Source: Micrococcales bacterium
Lineage (GTDB): Bacteria > Actinomycetota > Actinomycetes > Actinomycetales > Dermatophilaceae
Reading direction: 5' to 3'
NCBI GenBank assembly: GCA_030452775.1
Contig: JAKDLQ010000031.1
Coordinates: 1-14,490, forward strand
DNA length: 14,490 nt
Part shown: piece after piece, positions 1 through 5,036 of the stretch
Position numbering within the stretch: the stretch's first letter is position 1
Layout of the letters: each line of letters starts with the position of its first letter
Notes under the pieces: model-generated
Told to the model about the DNA's origin: nothing
The model's input: only the letters and a program-made list of their open reading frames with translations
The model's database searches: none
Made by a program: the position numbers and the translations under genes

Positions 1-350
1 GCGCGACCGACGGCCCCTCGGCCGAGGCCGCCCGGGCGATGGTCAACGCCATCGCCAACCCGCAGATGCCGGAGATCGGCGAGCGCTTCCTCGGGACCGT
101 CGTCAAGACGACGACCTTCGGCGCGTTCATCTCCCTGCTGCCCGGCAAGGACGGCCTGCTGCACATCTCCGAGGTGCGCAAGCTCGTCGGCGGCAAGCGG
201 ATCGACAATGTCGATGACGTCGTCACCGTCGGTCAGAAGCTGCAGGTCGAGCTCAAGGAGATCGATCCGCGCGGCAAGCTCTCGCTCGCCGCAGTCCTGT
301 CCGAGGATGCACAGCGCGAGGAGTCGGCCACGGCAGCCGCCGAGGCCTGA
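1..350 (+). CDS. pnp: Polyribonucleotide nucleotidyltransferase, C-terminal part (5' end outside window)
   Basis: PNPase is a phosphorolytic 3'-5' exoribonuclease of mRNA decay. Only the C-terminus is visible, read from base 3 and ending at TGA 348-350. It starts in the tail of the KH region (ATDGPSAEAARAMVNAI), then has an S1 RNA-binding domain: GERFLGTVVKTTTFGAF, then LLPGKDGLLHISEV, then the closing strand VGQKLQVELKEIDPRGKLSL. A short Ala/Glu-rich tail (EESATAAAEA) ends the protein, as is usual for actinobacterial PNPase. The ATG at 39 is internal, because the homologous frame continues to the window edge. The gene is followed by a hairpin terminator and then dapB. Many actinobacteria have an M16 peptidase gene between pnp and dapB; there is no room for one here. 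The family call is secure. Confidence 0.95.
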   Translation, partial: ATDGPSAEAARAMVNAIANPQMPEIGERFLGTVVKTTTFGAFISLLPGKDGLLHISEVRKLVGGKRIDNVDDVVTVGQKLQVELKEIDPRGKLSLAAVLSEDAQREESATAAAEA

Positions 351-374
351 TCCCGGACCCGCGACACAATGGAA

Positions 375-408
375 CGCGGCCCGTCACCCATCGAGGTGGC
401 GGGCCGCG
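375..408 (+). terminator. Hairpin terminator after pnp
   Basis: A 14-bp stem pairs 375-388 (CGCGGCCCGTCACC) with 395-408, with one G-T wobble and a 6-nt loop. It begins 24 bases after the pnp stop. No T-tract follows, as is common for actinobacterial terminators. A small extra hairpin (CTGT 409-412 with ACAG 418-421... approximate) follows directly. Confidence 0.65.
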
Positions 409-412
409 CTGT

Positions 413-434
413 ATCCGACAGCAATCCGACAGCA
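413..434. repeat. 11-bp tandem direct repeat upstream of dapB
   Basis: ATCCGACAGCA occurs twice back to back (413-423 and 424-434) with no mismatch. Relative to the proposed dapB transcription start at 482 it spans about -69 to -48, where an activator or repressor could bind. No regulator is identified. A related string, TATCCGGACAGC, lies upstream of dapA at 10718-10729. Confidence 0.6.
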
Positions 435-469
435 GTTCGAGCGCAGATCTTGAGCATGGCGGGGATGAC

Positions 470-475
470 TACGCT
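470..475 (+). promoter_or_regulatory. Putative -10 box of a leaderless dapB promoter
   Basis: TACGCT fits the actinobacterial TANNNT -10 pattern and ends exactly 6 bases before the GTG start of dapB, which would put +1 at or next to the start codon. No Shine-Dalgarno sequence precedes the GTG. A TTGAGC at 450-455 is too close (14-bp spacing) to be a good -35. thyA and dapA show the same N6 spacing. Confidence 0.5.
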
Positions 476-481
476 GGCGCC

Positions 482-1255
482 GTGAGCGCAACGAACGAGA
501 TCACCGTTTCCGTCATCGGGGCAGCCGGCCGGATGGGGTCGCAGGTGTGCCGCGCCGTCGAGGATGCCGACGGACTCCGGCTCGCGGGCCGCTTCGACGT
601 CGGCGACGGGCTCGGGGATCTCGCCGGCGCCGACGTCGTCGTCGAGTTCTCGGTCCCCGATGTCTCGCCTGCCAACGTCGCGCACTGCATCGAGCGCGGG
701 ATCCACGTCGTCGTCGGCACGACCGGCTGGGACGATGCCAAGCTCGACGCGCTCCGGGAGCAGCTCGCCGGCGCTCCCACCTCGAGCACCGGGTCGCCGG
801 TCGGTGTGCTCGTGGCCCCGAACTTCGCCATCGGCGCCATCCTCATGATGTCCTTCGCCGCGCAGGCCGCTCGCTACTACGAGTCCGTCGAAGTCATCGA
901 GCTGCACCATCCGGACAAGGTCGACGCGCCCTCCGGCACCGCGGCCCACACCGCCGCCCTCATCGGTGCGGCCCGCAGCGATGCCGGGATGCCAGACGTG
1001 CCCGACGCCACCACCCACGACCCGCACGGGGCTCGTGGGAGCACGGTCAGCGGCATACCGGTGCATTCGGTCAGGCTGCGGGGACTCGTGGCCCACCAGG
1101 AGGTGCTGCTCGGGAACGTCGGGGAGATGCTGACGATCCGGCACGACTCGTTCGACCGCGCGTCGTTCATGCCCGGCGTCCTCGAGGGCGTGCGCCGAGT
1201 GAGCGAACACCCGGGCCTCACCGTCGGGCTCGAGCATTACCTCGGCCTCGGGTGA
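482..1255 (+). CDS. dapB: 4-hydroxy-tetrahydrodipicolinate reductase
   Basis: DapB catalyses the NAD(P)H-dependent reduction that follows DapA in the diaminopimelate/lysine pathway, in the cytoplasm. The 257-residue product has the N-terminal dinucleotide-binding loop GAAGRMG (residues 13-19), GTTGWD near 80, the APNFAIG segment near 116, and the signature HHPDKVDAPSGTA containing His142, His143 and Lys146 for substrate binding and catalysis. Length matches the family. The GTG at 482 is chosen because the glycine loop begins about a dozen residues later and a -10-like box sits 6 bases upstream with no ribosome-binding site, which suggests a leaderless mRNA. dapA, the preceding pathway step, lies 10 kb downstream in this window. 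The family call is certain. Confidence 0.97.
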   Translation: MSATNEITVSVIGAAGRMGSQVCRAVEDADGLRLAGRFDVGDGLGDLAGADVVVEFSVPDVSPANVAHCIERGIHVVVGTTGWDDAKLDALREQLAGAPTSSTGSPVGVLVAPNFAIGAILMMSFAAQAARYYESVEVIELHHPDKVDAPSGTAAHTAALIGAARSDAGMPDVPDATTHDPHGARGSTVSGIPVHSVRLRGLVAHQEVLLGNVGEMLTIRHDSFDRASFMPGVLEGVRRVSEHPGLTVGLEHYLGLG

Positions 1256-1332
1256 GAACCTGATGGCCCCGGGTCGCGTGAGGTCGACGCCAGGCGGGTA
1301 TGGGGTCCCAACCAACCGTCTCTGCGACAGCG

Positions 1333-1340
1333 AGGAGAGG
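1333..1340 (+). promoter_or_regulatory. Ribosome-binding site that sets the start of the Cys-rich peptide gene
   Basis: AGGAGAGG lies just ahead of ATG 1344, with 6 bases between AGGAG and the ATG. It favours this ATG over an upstream in-frame start at 1263, which has no such site. Confidence 0.7.
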
Positions 1341-1343
1341 CCC

Positions 1344-1484
1344 ATGACTGCCGTTCCACCCATGCCACCGGCCGATGCGATACCGTCCACCGTCTGCGTC
1401 TGCGACAACTGCCCGGACGGGTGCCGGTGCAATTCCTGCGAGTGTGAGGACTGCGGCTGCGAGAACTGCACCCACGCCGCCTGA
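1344..1484 (+). CDS. Small cysteine-rich metallothionein-like protein
   Basis: The product is a 46-residue peptide with ten cysteines, all in the C-terminal 29 residues. The spacing is regular: C-x-C-x2-C, three residues, then C-x-C-x2-C-x-C-x2-C-x-C-x2-C. The intervening residues are mostly Asp, Glu and Asn. The first 17 residues are Pro/Ala-rich (MTAVPPMPPADAIPS) and cysteine-free. There is no signal peptide or membrane segment. Such density and C-x-C pairing are typical of metallothioneins that bind Zn, Cu or Cd thiolate clusters; that role is inferred. I do not recognise it as MymT or as a classical cyanobacterial metallothionein. The start is set by a good ribosome-binding site. It lies 88 bp after dapB and is followed by a hairpin and a long palindrome. 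The imperfect dyad TGGGGTCCCA (1301-1310) upstream is a weak operator candidate. Confidence 0.75.
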   Translation: MTAVPPMPPADAIPSTVCVCDNCPDGCRCNSCECEDCGCENCTHAA

Positions 1485-1504
1485 CCTGCCTCTGACGGGC
1501 AGGT
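1484..1504 (+). terminator. Short hairpin at the end of the Cys-rich peptide gene
   Basis: ACCTGCC (1484-1490) pairs perfectly with GGCAGGT (1498-1504) around a 7-nt loop. The stem begins at the last base of the stop codon. No T-run follows. Its 3' arm overlaps the outer arm of the palindrome at 1502-1549 by 3 bases, so the two structures would compete. Confidence 0.45.
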
Positions 1505-1549
1505 TCGATGTATTACGGCGTCATATACGACGCGGTAATACATCCAACC
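1502..1549. repeat. 48-bp near-perfect palindrome between convergent genes
   Basis: The axis is between 1525 and 1526. The inner arms GATGTATTACGGCGTC (1507-1522) and GACGCGGTAATACATC (1529-1544) match with one mismatch. The symmetry continues as TATA in the centre and GGTT/AACC at the edges (1502-1505 and 1546-1549). In all, 21 of 24 pairs match. It is AT-rich against the background and sits between the ends of the Cys-rich gene (+) and azlD (-). It may be a bidirectional terminator, although neither side has a T-tract, or a protein-binding dyad with TATTAC/GTAATA half-sites. Confidence 0.8.
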
Positions 1550-1562
1550 GCGTCCGGCGATC

Positions 1563-1877
1563 TCAGGAGGCCCAGCCGAGCAGCCGCAGACCGGCCGCCG
1601 TCGCAGCCCCGAGCACGACGACGAGGATGAACGGGGCCCGAAGCAGCAGCGCCACGGCAGCCACGGCCACGGCCGCCGCGCGGGCATCGAGGACGACGGC
1701 CCCGTCCGTGACGAAGGTCTGCGTCGCGATGAGCGCGGCCAGCAGCGCGATGGGCAGTGCGGCCGTGAGCCGCTTGGTGCGGGCGCCCTCAAGCAGGTGG
1801 CCGGGCACGAGGTAGCCGACGAGCTTGAGTGCGTAGGCGATCGCCGCCGCGACGAGGATCGCCGCCCACAGGCTCAC
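1563..1877 (-). CDS. azlD: Branched-chain amino acid export protein, AzlD small subunit
   Basis: AzlD is the small membrane subunit that partners AzlC in export of branched-chain amino acids (and analogues) across the cytoplasmic membrane. The 104-residue product has the family's size and layout: an opening helix (LWAAILVAAAIAYALKLVGY), a polar stretch with LEGARTKRLTAALPIALLAALI, and two more hydrophobic helices ending in GLRLLGWAS. The start is GTG at 1877, overlapping the azlC stop as GTGA, so translation is probably coupled. It is the last gene of the GNAT-azlC-azlD operon. The longer open frame upstream of this start is an Arg/Gly-rich shadow of azlC. Confidence 0.88.
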   Translation of the reverse strand: MSLWAAILVAAAIAYALKLVGYLVPGHLLEGARTKRLTAALPIALLAALIATQTFVTDGAVVLDARAAAVAVAAVALLLRAPFILVVVLGAATAAGLRLLGWAS

Positions 1878-2545
1878 CGTCGCCACCTCAGCAGGACGGC
1901 CAGGGCGGCAAGAAGCACGGGTAGGCCGGGTGGCAGCGCCGGCGAGAGCACCACGGCCACGACACCGGCCACCACGGCCATTGCCACCGCATCCCCGGAA
2001 CGCAGGCGCGGCCAGAGCAGTCCGACGAAGGCCGCACTCGCAGCTCCGTCGAGGCCCCATGACCTGGGGTCACCCAGCGCGTTGCCGATGAGGGCACCGA
2101 TGAGGGTCGTGAGATTCCACAGCAGGAAGATCGTCACGCCGGTGACCCAGAACCCGAGCCGGCTCGCCCGGATGTCCTGCTGTGTGACGGCCACGGCGGT
2201 CGACTCGTCGATGGTGACATGCGCCGCCGCGGGTCGGCGCCAGCCCCGCACCGCGAGCAGTTGCGTCAGCTCGAGTGCGTAGAAGCCGTTGCGCACGCCG
2301 AGCAGGGACGAGGCTGCGATCGCGGCCGGGGCGGCGGCGAGACCGGTCCCGATGATCCCGATGAAGGCGAACTGCGACCCACCGGTGAACATCAGCAGCG
2401 ACATCGCGCATGTCTGCCAGACGTCGAGTCCGGCAGCGACCGCGAGCGCCCCGAAACTGACCCCGTACGCTCCCGTCGCGACGCCGACCGAGAGTGCGGC
2501 GCGGATGACGGCTCGGCGCACGCCGGGGTCGAGCGCCTCGGTCAC
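1874..2545 (-). CDS. azlC: Branched-chain amino acid export protein, AzlC large subunit
   Basis: AzlC is the large integral membrane subunit of the AzlCD exporter. The 223-residue product has the AzlC hallmarks: a first helix ending GAYGVSFGALAVAAG, the segment AMSLLMFTGGSQFAF (residues about 47-61), SLLGVRNGFYAL, and the conserved DESTAVA, followed by several hydrophobic helices up to a basic C-terminus (LLRWRR). Length fits the family (about 220-250). GTG 2545 overlaps the stop of the upstream acetyltransferase as GTGA, and its own stop overlaps azlD. The substrate is not read from sequence; branched-chain amino acid export is the family assignment. Confidence 0.92.
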   Translation of the reverse strand: MTEALDPGVRRAVIRAALSVGVATGAYGVSFGALAVAAGLDVWQTCAMSLLMFTGGSQFAFIGIIGTGLAAAPAAIAASSLLGVRNGFYALELTQLLAVRGWRRPAAAHVTIDESTAVAVTQQDIRASRLGFWVTGVTIFLLWNLTTLIGALIGNALGDPRSWGLDGAASAAFVGLLWPRLRSGDAVAMAVVAGVVAVVLSPALPPGLPVLLAALAVLLRWRR

Positions 2546-3153
2546 GGCTCGGTGAGGATGGCCGAGAACCGGACCTCGCGGCGGGTGTCTCCTGCCGGTG
2601 ACACGACGCGCTCGCGGGATGCGCCGTCTGGCTCGAGGCCGGCAGCGCCGAGGAAGTCTCGGGTGGCGAGGTCGGACTCAAGCAGCCACGCGGTGAGTTC
2701 GCTGCGCCCGCTGCCGCGGGCCGTGTCGACCACGGCATTGACGAGCCGGGAGCCGTGCCCTTGGTGGCGCGCGTCCGGATGCACGCCGAGCACGATCAGC
2801 TCAGCGGTCTCGTCCGCCGCATCGGGGTCGGTCGACGGGCCGACCGCGGCGAAGCCGACCACCTGGGCCCCCGCGCAGGCCACGAGCAGCCGATGGTCGC
2901 GGGTGGGGGGCTCGCGCAGGGAGCGGCGCCACGCAGATGCGAGGGTCCCCGGCTCGAACTGGGCGATGGCCTCGGGAGCCAGCACGGCGGCATACGACTG
3001 GCTCATGATGATCGCCTGCACGATCCCGACTGCGGGGGCGTCGGCCTCCCTGGCCAGGCGCACGCTCGCGTCGGCGAGCGGCCCCGGCTCGTGGGTGTGC
3101 GGCGCATCCTGGTCGTGGTCGTGGTCGTGGTCGTGGTCATGAGGAGGCACCAC
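2542..3153 (-). CDS. GNAT-family N-acetyltransferase with N-terminal His-Asp repeat
   Basis: The 203-residue protein has a GNAT acyl-CoA binding core: motif A LIVLGVHPDARHQGHGSRLV (residues 119-138) with the R-x-x-G-x-G loop at 129-134, preceded by the strand LLVACAGAQVVGFAAVG (89-105). GNAT enzymes move an acetyl group from acetyl-CoA to an amine; the substrate is unknown. The oddity is residues 5-22, five consecutive His-Asp pairs then QDAPHTHE, a likely metal-binding tail outside the fold and encoded by a hexanucleotide repeat. The start is GTG 3153 (a second GTG follows at once), with GAGAGG 5 bases upstream. It is the first gene of the operon with azlCD, so the exporter could remove a substrate or product of this enzyme; this is an inference from position only. 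Confidence 0.88.
   Translation of the reverse strand: MVPPHDHDHDHDHDQDAPHTHEPGPLADASVRLAREADAPAVGIVQAIIMSQSYAAVLAPEAIAQFEPGTLASAWRRSLREPPTRDHRLLVACAGAQVVGFAAVGPSTDPDAADETAELIVLGVHPDARHQGHGSRLVNAVVDTARGSGRSELTAWLLESDLATRDFLGAAGLEPDGASRERVVSPAGDTRREVRFSAILTEP
3111..3140. repeat. Hexanucleotide tandem repeat encoding the His-Asp tail
   Basis: Four perfect copies of GGTCGT are followed by GGTCAT on the plus strand. On the minus strand they read GAC CAC codons of the acetyltransferase N-terminus. As a 6-bp unit, copy changes by slippage stay in frame and alter the number of His-Asp pairs. Confidence 0.85.
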
Positions 3154-3194
3154 GTCATCCTCTCAGCCGCGCCGGGCGAACGAATGACGTGGTG
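3148..3194. promoter_or_regulatory. 11-bp perfect inverted repeat over the start of the GNAT-azlCD operon
   Basis: CACCACGTCAT (3148-3158) and ATGACGTGGTG (3184-3194) are perfect inverted copies 25 bp apart. The first copy contains the GTG start codon and the second lies upstream in the minus-strand sense. The layout fits a two-site operator with half-site centres 36 bp apart. No regulator gene is in the window; AzlB-type Lrp regulators control azl operons elsewhere, which is only a suggestion here. Confidence 0.45.
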
Positions 3195-3212
3195 GGCCAA
3201 GCCCCCGGCCCG

Positions 3213-3363
3213 GAGGGGGTTTCCGGTTGGCGGCTCATCTCGGGTGAGGTGCGGATGGATCGCAACTACGCGCTCGAGCCGGAGGAGCTCAGGGCCCGGA
3301 ATCGTGCTGACCTGTCAGGGCCACCCGGTGACGGACGAGGTCGCCCTCGACTACGACGGGTGA
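3213..3363 (+). pseudogene. Decayed 3' fragment of a phenylacetyl-CoA epoxidase reductase (PaaE-like) gene
   Basis: Two adjacent frames together spell the C-terminal 2Fe-2S ferredoxin domain of PaaE. The first (3213-3296) reads RLISGEVRMDRNYALEPEEL..., and the second (3298-3363) reads GIVLTCQGHPVTDEV...DYDG then TGA. From memory, E. coli PaaE ends METNYSLEPDEL, AAGYVLSCQALP, then VVVDFDA. One extra base in the CCC at 3295-3297 separates the frames; removing it restores a continuous match. Upstream, the iron-sulfur loop is damaged: EGVSG-W stands where GGVCGTC is expected, so Cys ligands are lost. The FAD/NAD part is absent. No other paa gene is present. It ends 33 bp before the thyA -10 box. 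It is a relic, not a functional gene. Confidence 0.75.
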
Positions 3364-3396
3364 GCGAAGCGTCGCGGGGGGCTGGGGTCTCGGTGT

Positions 3397-3402
3397 TAGG
3401 TT
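3397..3402 (+). promoter_or_regulatory. Putative -10 box of a leaderless thyA promoter
   Basis: TAGGTT matches TANNNT and ends exactly 6 bases before the thyA GTG at 3409. There is no ribosome-binding site in between and no clear -35. The same geometry occurs at dapB and dapA. Confidence 0.55.
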
Positions 3403-3408
3403 GCGAAC

Positions 3409-4224
3409 GTGCGGCAATATCTTGACCTCCTCGACCACGTGCTCACCGATGGCCAACAGAAGTCGGATCGGACCGGCACGGGCACGCTGAGCCTCTTCGG
3501 ATACCAGATGCGCTTCGACCTCGCGGACGGCTTCCCTGCCACGACCACCAAGAAGCTGCACCTGCGCTCGATCATCGGCGAGCTGCTGTGGTTCCTGCGG
3601 GGTGACACCAACGTTGCCTGGCTCAACGAGCGCGGCATCACGATCTGGGACGAGTGGGCCGACGAGAACGGCGACCTCGGCCCGGTCTACGGCCACCAGT
3701 GGCGTTCCTGGCCGACCCCGGATGGGCGGCGAATCGACCAGATCGCCAAGGTCATCGAGCAGATCAGGACCACCCCGGACAGCCGTCGCCTCGTCGTCTC
3801 AGCGTGGAATGCCGCCGAGGTCGATGACATGGCGCTGCCCCCGTGTCACACGATGTTCCAGTTCTACGTTCACCCGGCGTCGCGGCCGGAAGGACGGCGG
3901 CGCCTGTCGTGCCAGCTCTACCAACGCAGCGCCGACATCTTCCTCGGCGTCCCCTTCAACATCGCCTCCTACGCCCTGCTCAACCAGATGGTCGCGCAGC
4001 TGACCGACCTGGAGCCGGGCGAGTTCGTGCACACCCTCGGCGACGCGCACCTCTACCTCAACCACGTGGATCAGGCCCGGGTGCAGCTACGCCGGGCGCC
4101 ACACCCGCTGCCGACGATGCGCATCACTGAGGGCAGGTCGAGCATCGACGAGTTCGACCTCGACGACTTCGAGCTGGTCGGCTACGTGGCCGACCCGGGC
4201 ATCAAGGCACCTATCGCCGTCTGA
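3409..4224 (+). CDS. thyA: Thymidylate synthase
   Basis: ThyA methylates dUMP to dTMP using 5,10-methylenetetrahydrofolate, producing dihydrofolate that FolA recycles. The 271-residue protein is close to the 264 of E. coli. Visible signatures are SDRTGTGTLSLFG with phosphate-binding Arg21, DSRRLVVSAWN for the partner-subunit arginines, LPPCHTMFQFYV with catalytic Cys146, CQLYQRSADIFLGVPFNIASY, and the C-terminal IKAPIAV. GTG 3409 is chosen because the alignable sequence starts at residue 2 and a -10-like box sits 6 bases upstream. In many actinobacteria thyA and folA are adjacent; here they are separated by about 5.9 kb. Confidence 0.98.
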   Translation: MRQYLDLLDHVLTDGQQKSDRTGTGTLSLFGYQMRFDLADGFPATTTKKLHLRSIIGELLWFLRGDTNVAWLNERGITIWDEWADENGDLGPVYGHQWRSWPTPDGRRIDQIAKVIEQIRTTPDSRRLVVSAWNAAEVDDMALPPCHTMFQFYVHPASRPEGRRRLSCQLYQRSADIFLGVPFNIASYALLNQMVAQLTDLEPGEFVHTLGDAHLYLNHVDQARVQLRRAPHPLPTMRITEGRSSIDEFDLDDFELVGYVADPGIKAPIAV

Positions 4225-4278
4225 GCGCGTCTGAGATCGCCGGTCGTCACGACGGTCGAGGACGTCGAGGGGAGCACC

Positions 4279-4674
4279 GTGACGTATGACCGGCGGGAGC
4301 TCGTTGCCGTCTTCACCGGTGGGGCGCTCGGAGCCCTGCTCCGAGCAGGCCTGTCCCACGCCTGGGTTCACGACCCGACTCGGTGGCCGTGGGCGACGTT
4401 CGTTGCCAATATCGTGGCCGCCGCGACGCTGGGCTACGTGGTCACTCGGCTCCAGGAGCGGCTCCCGCTCTCGAGCTATCGCCGCCCGATGTGGGGCACC
4501 GGCCTCTGCGGGGGGCTCAGCACGTTCTCGACGATGCAGCTCGAGGTCGTGGCGATGGCCCAGGCGGGAGCCGGCCGGCTCGCGATCGCGTACCTCGTCG
4601 TCAGTGCCGTCGTCGGACTCGTGGCGATACACGTGACGACCTCGGTCGTCCGCCGGGTGAGGTTCGCCTCATGA
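4279..4674 (+). CDS. crcB: Fluoride channel Fluc/CrcB, first subunit
   Basis: Fluc (CrcB) proteins are small four-helix membrane channels that let fluoride leave the cell. The 131-residue product has the opening GGALGALLR (14-22), the second-helix ATFVANIVAAATLG with conserved Asn44, and the third-helix break CGGLSTFST (77-85). In typical family members the last motif is GFTTFST; the first Phe is Leu80 here while Phe83 remains. The start is GTG 4279, with AGGGGAG (4268-4274) 4 bases upstream. It overlaps the second crcB by ATGA, and paired crcB genes in Gram-positives make heterodimers. The 54 bp upstream hold nothing resembling a fluoride riboswitch. Confidence 0.93.
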   Translation: MTYDRRELVAVFTGGALGALLRAGLSHAWVHDPTRWPWATFVANIVAAATLGYVVTRLQERLPLSSYRRPMWGTGLCGGLSTFSTMQLEVVAMAQAGAGRLAIAYLVVSAVVGLVAIHVTTSVVRRVRFAS

Positions 4675-5036
4675 ACGCCGTGGTCTGGGCGTGCCTCGCC
4701 GTGGCCGGTGGCTTGGGGGCGGTGGGCCGTTTCCTCCTCGACGGCGCTGCGTCCCGGCGCGCATCCGGGCCGTTCCCGTGGGGCACGTTCGTCGTCAACA
4801 TCAGCGGGGCGGCTGCGCTGGGTCTGCTATCCGGAGTCGGCCTGCCCGACGATGTCTACCTCGTCGTCGGCGCCGGGGTCGTCGGCGCCTACACGACCTT
4901 CTCGACGTGGATGTTCGAGACGCAGCGCCTCATCGAGGAGCGCCTCGTCCGGGTTGCCGTCCTCAACGTCGTGGTGAGCATCGTCGTCGGTGTCGCGGCG
5001 GCCTGGATCGGGCACCGGATCGGGGGGCTACTGTGA
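4671..5036 (+). CDS. crcB: Fluoride channel Fluc/CrcB, second subunit
   Basis: This is the second half of the probable heterodimeric fluoride channel. The 121-residue product shows GGLGAVGRFLLDG (13-25), WGTFVVNISGAAALG (37-51) with Asn43, and GAYTTFST (72-79). Here the first Phe of the usual GFTTFST is Tyr74 and the second is Phe77. Four hydrophobic helices are evident. ATG 4671 overlaps the stop of the first subunit, and the stop overlaps the DUF190 start as GTGA, so all three genes look co-translated. Confidence 0.93.
   Translation: MNAVVWACLAVAGGLGAVGRFLLDGAASRRASGPFPWGTFVVNISGAAALGLLSGVGLPDDVYLVVGAGVVGAYTTFSTWMFETQRLIEERLVRVAVLNVVVSIVVGVAAAWIGHRIGGLL

Noticed and set aside
1301..1310. 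TGGGGTCCCA as a CsoR/RicR-type copper operator for the Cys-rich gene
   Set aside because: Does not fit the TACCC-N5-GGGTA pattern; a 10-bp imperfect dyad is weak evidence alone.
233..1792. 519-residue open frame on the minus strand opposite dapB
   Set aside because: Arg/Pro/Ser-rich shadow with no recognisable motif; it lies across pnp, dapB and the Cys-rich gene, all of which have strong family evidence.
3189..3425. Small plus-strand ORF of 78 codons upstream of thyA
   Set aside because: Part of it matches PaaE only until a frameshift, after which the frame runs into the thyA promoter and start; explained as a pseudogene fragment.
4225..4278. Possible fluoride riboswitch ahead of crcB
   Set aside because: Only 54 bases are available and the conserved riboswitch core is not present.
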